Positions 26,126-33,643 of a stretch of DNA of 52,285 nucleotides are shown in pieces. The position numbers and the translations under genes were made by a program. Below the pieces are notes generated by a model. The model had not been told where the DNA came from. It ran no database searches and was given only the letters and a program-made list of their open reading frames with translations. Numbering within the stretch: the stretch's first letter is position 1; each line of letters opens with the position of its first letter. Source of the DNA: an uncultured Rikenella sp. (lineage in GTDB: Bacteria; Bacteroidota; Bacteroidia; Bacteroidales; Rikenellaceae); NCBI RefSeq assembly GCF_910577125.1, contig NZ_CAJTMN010000005.1:1-52285 (forward strand). The letters run 5' to 3'.

Positions 26126-26263
26126 AACGAACGGGTTTTGTGGGTTAGTATCGGAAATCGAAGCCGAAATCCGCCTATAAATATAAGAAAAATCCGTTCT
26201 GTTTGTTTGGCGTGGGTCGAAAAATTCTTTGGAGGCCTCCCGAAAGGAGGGGGTCGAAAAAGA

Positions 26264-26300
26264 ACCGCCCGCCCCGCCGGGTAGAGGCGGGACGGGCGGT
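26264..26300 (-). terminator. Terminator of the alpha-L-fucosidase gene
   Basis: A 15-bp GC-rich stem with one mismatch (ACCGCCCGCCCCGCC against GGCGGGACGGGCGGT). On the minus strand it is followed by TTCTTTTTCG. It lies about 40 bases beyond the fucosidase stop. Confidence 0.75.
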
Positions 26301-26341
26301 GCGGGGCAGGATGCGCTGCGGGGCGCAGCCATGCGGAGAGG

Positions 26342-28486
26342 TCAGAACAGATCCAGATCGTTCATCGACGGACGGGCTTCGGGAGCCGTCCCGTCCAGGT
26401 CGATCCGTACGTAGCGCGTCGAGTAGGGCGTTCCGAAGTAGTGGTAACGTTTGGTCGGATCGTTGATCAGGTTGCCGAACTCGAACCGTCCGGCCGTTTT
26501 CCAGTGCCGACCGTCATCGCTGATCCGTACCGCGCCTTGGACGATCCCTGCCGGTTTCGTGCGGCTCGCCTGCGGGTCGTAGGCCACGCCGTGCAGCTGC
26601 TGTATGCCGCCCAGGTCGATCTCGACGGGCGATGTCTCCCGGAGGATCGTCCAGCCGCGGCGATCGAGTCCTAAGCGCTCGGTCGCCGTCGCTCCTTTCG
26701 CGCCGTTCAGCACGGCGACTGCTTTCAGCTCGCAGGCCGACAATTCGATCGGCCCGTCGTACGGGGTCGAGTGTTCGTCCGGCTCGGAACCGTCCGTCGT
26801 ATAGTATATCCGGTAGCCGGCGTTGAGGTTGTCGACTGCGTTCCGACCGTGCGGTTTCCATCCGAACTCCTGTTGCCGCGGAGCGATCGTTACGCGTCCT
26901 TCCGCATCGTGGCCGATGGTCAGTTGCGGCGGCCGGGAGGCGTAACGGTGTGCCGACACGCGGCAGATGGCCGGTGTCAGGCGCGATTCTAGGAGGCGGA
27001 AGCGCAGTTTGTCAGTCGTTACGTCCGGAAAGCGGAGGATGCGTTTGTAGCCGATATTCGTCGCCGAGGCGATTTCGTGCCATCCGCCGTCGATCCAGGC
27101 GTCCACGGCGTGTCGTTCGACCCGTTCGCCGTGGGTGGCGATCGCCTCCTGCAACACGATCCGGTTGAGGGTCGCCGGGGCCGGCAGCTCGATCGTAAAT
27201 TCGCCGGTTCCGTCTCCCCACAGCAGATAGGTCTCTTCCCGGCCGTCCAACACCGCTTTCGGCCCGTCGGCTCCGGCCAGCAGGTCGGTTCCGTAGGTCT
27301 CGCGGATGCGCCGGCCGGTCTCTTTCAGGGCTTCGACGTCGGCCGGCGAGAACCGCCCCTCCCGGTTCGGCGGGATGTTCAGCAGGAAGGTGGAGTTTCC
27401 GCCCACGGCCCGTTCGTAGATGTCGAAAATGTCGTCCGCGCTGCGTACTTTCTGGTGGGTGTCGTCGCGGTAGAACCATCCTTCGCGGATCGAGGTGTTG
27501 GTCTCGGCCTGCTGGTAGTGGAGGTAGCGTGCGTCGCGGAGGTTTTCACGGCCGCCCAACAGGGGGGCGGTCATGTCCGGAAAGTGCGAGGCCGTATCCG
27601 GATCTTCCGGATACGGAATCACGTTCCATTCCGTATCCCGGGTGTCGCCGGCTTCGTTGCCGCACCACCGCACATCTTCGCGGCCGAAAATCACGGCCTG
27701 GGGGGCCAGACGGTGGATCATCTCTTTCCAGGCGGCGTAGTTGTAGGTCTGTCCGCCTTTTCGCTTGGGGTGCGCGCCGTCGAACCACACTTCGTGGATG
27801 GGGCCGTATTCGGTCAGCAGCTCGAACAATTGGTTCAGGAAATATTCGTTGTAGTCGTCGACCACGAATTCGAAGCGGGTCGTATCGGCGAACGGCCGTC
27901 CCTCGACTTCGCGGGGAATGGTGCGGCGGGTCTGCGGGCTGAGGTTCCCGTACAGCCCGTCGGGGCTCTCGATCTGGTAGAGGTCGGCCGGCGAAAGGTA
28001 GATTCCTAATTTCAGCCCGTATTTCCGGCACGATTCGGAGAGGTCTCGCAGGATATCTCCCTTGCCGTCCCGGAAACCGGTGGACATGATTCCGTGGTCG
28101 GTATAACGGCTCTGCCACAGGACGAATCCGTCGTGGTGTTTGGCGGTCAGGATCACCATTTTGATCCCGGCGGCCTGCATCGCTTCGCACCATTGGTCGG
28201 TGTCGAGCTCTTTCAGACCGAAAATTCGGGGGTCTTCCATCCCGTTACCCCATTCTCGACGGGTGAAGGTGTTGGGGCCGAGGTGGATAAAGGCGATGAA
28301 TTCGTTTTTCAGGGCGGCCAGCTGGTTCGGGGTCGGCACCACGTGGGCGGCTTTTTCGACGATGCGGGACAGGCTGTCGCCGGCTTCGACGGGAATCGTG
28401 TTCCGGACTGCCATCGTGTGCTCGGGCAGGTGGGAGCAGGCGCTGAGCAGCAGACTGCCTGCAAGGGATAAAAGGGTTCTTTTCAT
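26342..28486 (-). CDS. Alpha-L-fucosidase (GH29), lipoprotein with appended carbohydrate-binding domains
   Basis: This 714-residue protein has a lipoprotein signal (LAGSLLLSACSH). The GH29 barrel shows AKHHDGFVLW (residues 115-124) and the nucleophile Asp236 in VWFDGAHP. After about residue 400 there is a galactose-binding-like region (VLDGREETYLLWGDGTGEFT). A chitobiase-type segment follows (YYTTDGSEPDEHSTPYDGPI), and the C-terminus is an F5/8-type C domain. It should release fucose from host or dietary glycans at the cell surface or periplasm. Linkage preference cannot be read. The AraC regulator and the GH2 gene upstream on the same strand suggest a small glycan-use locus, without SusC/SusD in the window. 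Confidence 0.93.
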   Translation of the reverse strand: MKRTLLSLAGSLLLSACSHLPEHTMAVRNTIPVEAGDSLSRIVEKAAHVVPTPNQLAALKNEFIAFIHLGPNTFTRREWGNGMEDPRIFGLKELDTDQWCEAMQAAGIKMVILTAKHHDGFVLWQSRYTDHGIMSTGFRDGKGDILRDLSESCRKYGLKLGIYLSPADLYQIESPDGLYGNLSPQTRRTIPREVEGRPFADTTRFEFVVDDYNEYFLNQLFELLTEYGPIHEVWFDGAHPKRKGGQTYNYAAWKEMIHRLAPQAVIFGREDVRWCGNEAGDTRDTEWNVIPYPEDPDTASHFPDMTAPLLGGRENLRDARYLHYQQAETNTSIREGWFYRDDTHQKVRSADDIFDIYERAVGGNSTFLLNIPPNREGRFSPADVEALKETGRRIRETYGTDLLAGADGPKAVLDGREETYLLWGDGTGEFTIELPAPATLNRIVLQEAIATHGERVERHAVDAWIDGGWHEIASATNIGYKRILRFPDVTTDKLRFRLLESRLTPAICRVSAHRYASRPPQLTIGHDAEGRVTIAPRQQEFGWKPHGRNAVDNLNAGYRIYYTTDGSEPDEHSTPYDGPIELSACELKAVAVLNGAKGATATERLGLDRRGWTILRETSPVEIDLGGIQQLHGVAYDPQASRTKPAGIVQGAVRISDDGRHWKTAGRFEFGNLINDPTKRYHYFGTPYSTRYVRIDLDGTAPEARPSMNDLDLF

Positions 28487-28560
28487 TAGTTGTTTTTGGG
28501 TTCGGTTGAGTTTTTTGAGCGGGGGCTGTTCGTCGGCCCCGGTTTTTCAAGGGTGGCGGT

Positions 28561-28622
28561 TTGTCGAACTTCGGCGGCAGGGTCTCGGCTCCCGCCGCAT
28601 CGAACCGGACGGGCGCTGTCGT
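28561..28622 (-). pseudogene. Fragment resembling the 3' end of the helicase gene
   Basis: About 53 of 62 bases match the last part of the pcrA gene (33660-33721). Translated on the minus strand they read VRFDAAGAETLPPKFDK, against VRFDAAGVKTLLLKFAK at the helicase C-terminus. It sits in the gap between the AraC gene and the fucosidase gene, has no start or stop of its own and is presumably a duplicated scrap. Confidence 0.5.
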
Positions 28623-28643
28623 TCGGGAATCCTCCGGGGACGG

Positions 28644-29528
28644 TCAGCCTTGTCCGCGATTCCGGTATGCTGTCGGCGACATCCCCGTCTCTTTGCGGAA
28701 CAGGCGCGAAAAATAAAAGCAATCGCTGATTCCGACCTTATGGCAAATCCGGTTGATCTTCATGTCTGTCGAATCCAGGAGCAGACAAGCCTGCCGGATC
28801 CTGAGTCGGTTGAAAGCGGCGATCGGGGTCAGCCCGGTTCGGGCCTGGAACAACGCGGTCAGATGGGAGACCGAGTAACCCACATACGAGGCCAGCTCGT
28901 TGACGGAGAGTTTTTTCTCGATATTGTCCTGCATGAAAAGGAGGGCCGTGTCCACGATGTCTGTCCGGGCGGACTGATCCCGCCGGCCTCGGAACTGGGG
29001 GACGAACCGGAACGAAGCCAGCAGGTGGTGCAGCACCGAGGTGGCGTAGAGCAGATTTTCGTTGCTGTACCCCCATTCCAGCGTCCGGTAAATCGTTTCG
29101 AACAGCACGATCCGTTCTCCCAGCCGGGCGTTGGCCTGCGGAGCCAGTTCCTGCGGCTCATACAGGCCGCTGCTGTAGAGAGGTGCCATCGTGCCGCCGA
29201 AATGGAGCCAGTAGATCGTCCACGGATTTCCGTTGTCCGCCCCGTAGCGATGCGGAACGCCCGGCGGAAGGATGAAAAACTGATTCCCTGTCACGCGGTA
29301 CTCTTTGTCGCAGATCGAAAAATAACCGCTCCCCTCCATGCAGTAAATCAGGATGTGCTCTCCGATCGGTTCGTCCCGCTGGCGATAGTGGTTCCGGGCG
29401 CGGGGGTAATGCCCGATGTCCGTTAGGTAGAGGGCCGCAAACCACGGGTTCTTCCGGAGTTCCCGGATACGGGACTCCGGAAGAACCAGACTCCGTTCTC
29501 CGGTAAAACCGTCTTTTTGTTTTCGCAT
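28644..29528 (-). CDS. AraC-family transcriptional regulator
   Basis: This 294-residue regulator has an N-terminal cupin-like sensing domain (residues 45-140: GEHILIYCMEGSGYFSICDK, QFFILPPGVPHRYGAD). The C-terminal double helix-turn-helix covers residues about 195-290 (LSVNELASYVGYSVSHLTAL and the AraC signature through GISDCFYFSRLFRKETGMSP). The sensor resembles sugar-responsive AraC proteins. It lies between the GH2 and fucosidase genes, all on the minus strand, and is a plausible local activator. A TAAATTTG -7 element lies on the minus strand at 29552-29545, without a -33 match. Confidence 0.92.
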   Translation of the reverse strand: MRKQKDGFTGERSLVLPESRIRELRKNPWFAALYLTDIGHYPRARNHYRQRDEPIGEHILIYCMEGSGYFSICDKEYRVTGNQFFILPPGVPHRYGADNGNPWTIYWLHFGGTMAPLYSSGLYEPQELAPQANARLGERIVLFETIYRTLEWGYSNENLLYATSVLHHLLASFRFVPQFRGRRDQSARTDIVDTALLFMQDNIEKKLSVNELASYVGYSVSHLTALFQARTGLTPIAAFNRLRIRQACLLLDSTDMKINRICHKVGISDCFYFSRLFRKETGMSPTAYRNRGQG

Positions 29529-29629
29529 GACAGACGAAAAATAACAAATTTACAGAAAAAACGGTTTCCCCTCTGCAGAGAAACGGTTGCCGCGAAATGA
29601 TCCGGGGGCGAGTTCCCCGGCTCCGTCGC

Positions 29630-32428
29630 TTACTGTCCCGCAAGGAGGCTCAGGTCTATCTGTCGGACGGGGGCAAACCGTTCCGAGGCCATATACTCCA
29701 CGAGGCTCTGTCGGAACTGGGCCGCGGCCGGTCGTCGGTCGAGGTCGTTCTGCAGGTCGGCGCTGCATACCAGCAGCTTCCCGTTCCCCACGCGCGCCTC
29801 GTAAACGAGTCCCAGCTTCCGGTTGGTAAACCAGTCGTCGATGAGGTAGACGATCGGGCGGAAATCCTCCGGATAATCGTCCAGGATCATCGCGTCGCAG
29901 CGACTCGTCAGATCCCACCACTGATAGTCGCTCACCCCTTCGTTGGGAAAAGCCGCCAGCGCCGGGTGGCCGGCCTCGCAACAGATTCCGAGCGTGTGCG
30001 GAGCCTGCCCGCGCGTCCACGCCGTGTTCCAGAAAATGCTCGAAAATCCCGTCGGAATATCCCCGCCCCGCTCCGGCGCGACCGTTCCGTAGGTCAGCAG
30101 CAGTACCGAGCCGCCCTTTTCCAGTTCCGTCCGCGCCGCAGCGTCCAGCCGGGTCGCGATATACGGCTGCGCCGCCACCTCCGGTTTGACCGCCGGATAG
30201 ACCCAGATGTTCCACCGGTTGCGAATCTCCGTCCCGGGAATCTCGACCGTGACGACCAGCTGCGAAGGCTCTTTCACCCCCGACAGACCGTACCGGATCT
30301 CGCCCGCCGGAATGCAGCTCCCCAGCGGCAGGTCTCGGACGGAATCACCCGAGGCCAACTCCCGGCCCTCTGTCGTGGCGATGCTCCACCGGACTGTCGC
30401 TCCCGTCAGCGGCCGCTCGCCGAAATGGGCCATCTCGACCGGAACTTCCAGCACCTCGTCGTTGAGCCAGACCAGCTTCGGGAACCGCGCCAGCGGCACC
30501 GTCCGGTTGCAGAACATGCGGTACTCGCGGCCGTCCACATACCCTTTCTCCTCCCAGAACGCGTCCAGCGCCCCGACCAGCGCCGTCCCCTGTCCCGGGA
30601 AGTCGTTCAGGCCGAGCAGCTGGAACCCGGCAAAGCCCGGCGTCCGCAGCGCCGCCTCGATATCCGCTTTGTAGCACAGCGTTTGCAGCCGCCCCGAAGC
30701 GTACAGGAACTTTTCCGCCATATCCGCCAGGCCGTTCCCGGCCAGCGTCTCCCGGAATATCTCCAGATTCTTTGCCTTCAGCACCCCCTTATACTTGGAG
30801 ATTTCGCCGAAATTCGGGTAGACGCACCACTGTCCGATCTCGTGGCTGACCGTCGGCATATTCTTCCGGATGATCTCCGCGAAATCGTAATCCGTCCGCG
30901 GCGCCTCGCGGTTGATGAGGCTGTTGGTTCCCGCTCCCCACGCCTGTATGCGCGGGTCGGGCGTATTCCAGTAGTCCGCATTTTCCAGGTACGGCCATCC
31001 CGCCGCCCCCGTGTAGACCCGCCGCGCGTCCTTCCCGCGCCAGTATTCGATCAGCTCCGACAGGTAGCGCCCCTGGCCTCCGCCCGCCGGCTCGTTCCCG
31101 TACGCCATCAGACAGAACGACGGGTGGTTTCCGTACTCTTTCAGGATCCGGTCGCCCTCCATCCGGAACCATTCGTCCTGCGGGCCGCCGCTGCCGATCT
31201 CGGCCCATCCGCCGCACTCCACCTGCAAGTACATCCCCATGCTGTCGGCCGCATGGAAAGCGGCCTCCGGCGGGCACCACGAGTGGAACCGAACATGGTT
31301 CAGGCCGAACTCCCGGCATTTGCCGAAGATCTTCGCCCAGGCATCCGGATCCGTCGCCGGGTAGCCCGTCAGCGGGAAGACGCAGCACTCCAGCGTCCCC
31401 CGCAGGAACACCGGCTGCCCGTTGACCTCGAAACGCGTGCCGTTCGCCCGGAACTCGCGCAGGCCGAAATCCGAGCGGAACGCGTCGGTTCCCCCCGCCG
31501 AGCGCAGCTCGGCATGCATCGTGTAGACCGTCGGCGTGAACTCCGACCACAGCTCCGCCTTTTCGCCCAAAACGACCGTAGCCGCAGCCGTCGTATCCCC
31601 CGGATGTATCTTCACCGTTGCCGCCTTGCCGACCGGCGCTCCGTCCGCCGTTTCGGCCTGTAAAATCAGCTCGGAGGCCGTATCGGTCCGACCCGCCAGC
31701 GAGACCGCCACCCGGACCTGCTTCGTCCGGATATCCGGATCGATCCGCATCGATTCGACATACGCCGCCGGACGCGCCTCCAGGTTTATCTCTCCGACAA
31801 TGCCGTTCCAGTTGCTCTGCGTGTGGTCCGAAACGCTGTGCGCATTGATCCCCACATCCACCCCAAGGCGATTGTCCACCCGCAGGGTCAGCGTATGCTC
31901 GCCCGCCGCGAGCCCGTTCAGCACGTAGCGGTGCGGCGTCTGGAGGGTGTTCTGGGCTCCGATCGGCTCGCCGTCCAGATAAAGCGTCGTCTGCCAGTGG
32001 GGACGCTCCAGCTTCAGGATGACCGTCCGCTCGCCCCATTCGGCCGGGATCCGGATCGTCTTTTGATACCAGGCCGCCCCGACGTAGTGTTTGTCCGGAT
32101 TGAGCCAGAACGGCACCTTGATATTCCCGGGCCGACGGTATTCGGCATATTCCGGCGCCTTGTACCACGCGCTGTCCACGATCTGCCCCGTCCACTGCGT
32201 TTCCATGCCGATTTCGTTTCCCCGCCCCTGCTCCTGCAACGAGCCGGGCAGTCGGAGTTCATCCTCCAGCGTCCGTTTCTGCCACTCTTGTGCCATGCCG
32301 GTGTCTTCCGGGTCGAGTGCGAACCGCCAGCTGCCTGCCAGTGACAGCTCGGTCGGAGCTTGCCTGCACGAAAAAAACAAAAACGAAATGACAGACAGAC
32401 AGGCTGTCCTCGCAATGATCTGTTTCAT
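29630..32428 (-). CDS. Glycoside hydrolase family 2 protein (beta-galactosidase/glucuronidase-like), lipoprotein
   Basis: This 932-residue protein has a lipoprotein signal (VISFLFFSCRQA). The GH2 domains run in order: jelly-roll sugar-binding domain (about 30-220, with WQTTLYLDGEPIG), immunoglobulin-like domain (220-330) and TIM barrel. The likely acid/base is Glu446 (MAYGNEPAGG). The nucleophile is probably Glu530 (SHEIGQW), although this motif is not the common EYG form. The C-terminal third is an extra beta-rich region. Specificity is uncertain. The start at 32428 gives the signal peptide directly. A TACTTTTG -7 element (minus, 32454-32447) lies close upstream. Confidence 0.88.
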   Translation of the reverse strand: MKQIIARTACLSVISFLFFSCRQAPTELSLAGSWRFALDPEDTGMAQEWQKRTLEDELRLPGSLQEQGRGNEIGMETQWTGQIVDSAWYKAPEYAEYRRPGNIKVPFWLNPDKHYVGAAWYQKTIRIPAEWGERTVILKLERPHWQTTLYLDGEPIGAQNTLQTPHRYVLNGLAAGEHTLTLRVDNRLGVDVGINAHSVSDHTQSNWNGIVGEINLEARPAAYVESMRIDPDIRTKQVRVAVSLAGRTDTASELILQAETADGAPVGKAATVKIHPGDTTAAATVVLGEKAELWSEFTPTVYTMHAELRSAGGTDAFRSDFGLREFRANGTRFEVNGQPVFLRGTLECCVFPLTGYPATDPDAWAKIFGKCREFGLNHVRFHSWCPPEAAFHAADSMGMYLQVECGGWAEIGSGGPQDEWFRMEGDRILKEYGNHPSFCLMAYGNEPAGGGQGRYLSELIEYWRGKDARRVYTGAAGWPYLENADYWNTPDPRIQAWGAGTNSLINREAPRTDYDFAEIIRKNMPTVSHEIGQWCVYPNFGEISKYKGVLKAKNLEIFRETLAGNGLADMAEKFLYASGRLQTLCYKADIEAALRTPGFAGFQLLGLNDFPGQGTALVGALDAFWEEKGYVDGREYRMFCNRTVPLARFPKLVWLNDEVLEVPVEMAHFGERPLTGATVRWSIATTEGRELASGDSVRDLPLGSCIPAGEIRYGLSGVKEPSQLVVTVEIPGTEIRNRWNIWVYPAVKPEVAAQPYIATRLDAAARTELEKGGSVLLLTYGTVAPERGGDIPTGFSSIFWNTAWTRGQAPHTLGICCEAGHPALAAFPNEGVSDYQWWDLTSRCDAMILDDYPEDFRPIVYLIDDWFTNRKLGLVYEARVGNGKLLVCSADLQNDLDRRPAAAQFRQSLVEYMASERFAPVRQIDLSLLAGQ

Positions 32429-32446
32429 ATCCAAATGGTTATTGGA

Positions 32447-32454
32447 CAAAAGTA
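32447..32454 (-). promoter_or_regulatory. -7 element before the GH2 gene
   Basis: TACTTTTG on the minus strand fits TANNTTTG. No TTTG is found 19-20 bases further upstream, so the promoter may need an activator such as the nearby AraC protein. The predicted leader is only about a dozen bases. Confidence 0.4.
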
Positions 32455-32631
32455 AACAGGTATTGCCGCTCGGGGAATGGACGAAAAATAAATTTGCATG
32501 GATAATATGCCGATTCGGTGCTGCGTGTTAGTTGTCCTGCAGGCTCCTCGATTCCTGTACAACTGTGTCGAAGTCGTCTTGTTTGGGAATCGAATGCGGA
32601 TTGATGTCCGGGGCGGGGGGTACCGGTATTT

Positions 32632-32700
32632 GGGGTAGAGGTTGTCCTTATGGGGTAGGCCCGGCCAACGTTGGGGTAGAGTCTGCCTGTTAGGGTAGAC
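32632..32700. repeat. Cluster of GGGGTAGAGG-type short repeats
   Basis: Four copies of a (T)GGGGTAGA/G core occur at 32632, 32652, 32672 and 32692, spaced about 20 bases apart. Single copies recur in the other patches: near 41285, 41665, 51984 and 52076, and inverted at about 42176. No coding role is apparent. Confidence 0.6.
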
Positions 32701-32727
32701 CCGGCCATTTGTGAGTGCGACACGCAC

Positions 32728-32910
32728 TTCCGAGAGGCAACGCAACTGAAAACCGTGGGCGCGGTGGTCCGAGTAGCTGGTGTTGAGGTGCTGCGAATGG
32801 AAAAGCAAGTCCAGGCCGTAGATGCCGCTCGTGGCGGAAGACCAGCTGAACCCGCTGTTGCCGACGTCGTTCAGCGCGCCCGAGGTGCTGTTGCGGAAGC
32901 CCGGGGCGGG
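32728..32910 (-). repeat. Orphan C-terminal surface-domain cassette, copy 2
   Basis: On the minus strand it encodes PAPGFRNSTSGALNDVGN, then SGFSWSSATSG and a Leu/His-rich middle, ending HGFQLRCLSE. Compared with copy 1, the six bases after the GAA codon (TAAACG) are missing. The stop is therefore lost and the frame runs on through the GTGCGTGTCGCAC palindrome into the GGGGTAGA repeats. There is no start codon of the expected kind and no upstream protein. It lies at the GH2-proximal edge of repeat patch 1. Confidence 0.75.
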
Positions 32911-33252
32911 GTAGTGATGCGGGTCGCCACCAGCGAAAGCGTAATAAGCTCTGCCCGATTCTCCGCCTTATTCGGCCTGTCGCCCCCCCCGAAGCCGTTA
33001 CACGGCTTGGGCGACAAGGCCGGCGATTCTGCGAATCGCGTTACGCTCTCAAAGTACACCGTAACGCCAGCGGCAGTTCGGCGCCAGCGGAGAGCGCAAC
33101 GAACTCCGTCGAGTTGCAGCCCTCCGCCTGCCGGGGCGTCGGACTGCGCGACCCTGCGGGTCGCAAGAGCACGGCCTATGTTTCCGCCCCAAGCACCGCC
33201 CCGTGTCCGCCTCACTGCGGCTCCGTTGCTTTTTCCCGCGCGCCGGAGTTTC

Positions 33253-33329
33253 AGTCGCCCGCGGCAATTCTCGTTGGTTGGCCGAGTGCCAACCAACGAG
33301 AATATGCCCTTTTAAGCGTGCGGGCGACT
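33253..33329. repeat. Nested hairpin element H1
   Basis: The outer arms AGTCGCCCGC (33253-33262) and GCGGGCGACT (33320-33329) are perfectly complementary. The inner stem of 16 bp (ATTCTCGTTGGTTGGC, 33267-33282, with 33288-33303) is also perfect, with loop CGAGT. Confidence 0.9.
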
Positions 33330-33441
33330 ATTGAGCTCCGAACCGGATAGAACTGCCCTGCGCGGGCGGTGGCCGGGTGACCCCGGCGGGACGGAGCGAA
33401 ACTGCGTATCGCTTACTGGCTTGCTACACCCAATGCACTGT

Positions 33442-33517
33442 CCGCGCGCCTTAGGGAAATCCTGTCAAAACGTGCATGCACATTTTGACGATTTCGCTCC
33501 TAAGATGTGGCGCACGG
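33442..33517. repeat. Nested hairpin element H2
   Basis: The outer arms CCGCGCGCC and GGCGCACGG differ by one mismatch. A middle stem pairs GAAATC (33456-33461) with GATTTC (33490-33495). The inner stem GTCAAAACGTGC pairs with GCACATTTTGAC (one mismatch). TTAGG and CCTAA also pair. Confidence 0.88.
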
Positions 33518-33643
33518 GTTACTTTGCAACTAATAACGGCTGCCCGCCGTGACGCAGATGCGTCCGCCGGGCAGGCGGTGCGTGCCGCACTCCCAATTGG
33601 CCGCCTCAGCCCAATTCTCTGTCCGCGTGGCTGGGGAAAACCG

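Larger units (their letters stand above)
32930..33610. repeat. Palindromic mosaic patch 1
   Basis: Between the GH2 and pcrA genes, this stretch is a chain of short palindromes and modules also present in patches 2 and 3. Examples are CGATTCTGCGAATCG (33026-33040), GCGACCCTGCGGGTCGC (33148-33164), GACGGAGCGAAACTGC (33393-33408), the CTGCCCTGCGCGGGCGG module (33354-33370) and GTGCGTGCCGCAC (33580-33592). A longer foldback, GCCTGTCGCCC with GGGCGACAAGGC, spans 32979-33023. Two nested hairpins are listed separately. Open frames here are not protein-like. Parts of the order are mirrored in patch 2 on the opposite strand. Confidence 0.75.

Noticed and set aside
28140..29426. 428-codon plus-strand frame opposite the AraC and fucosidase genes
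   Set aside because: It is antisense to two well-recognised genes and shows no domain; the open frame follows from high GC content. The same holds for other long antisense frames, for example opposite GH92, GH2 and pcrA.
32632..32700. CRISPR-like array of GGGGTAGA units
   Set aside because: Repeats of about 10 bases with spacers of about 10 bases and no cas genes do not fit any CRISPR array.
32871..33296. Long open frame (about 140 codons, minus strand) in patch 1, and a similar plus-strand frame at 41366-41605
   Set aside because: They run through palindromic modules, have Arg/Pro/Ala-biased composition forced by GC content, and the two copies are frame-inconsistent although their DNA is related by inversion.
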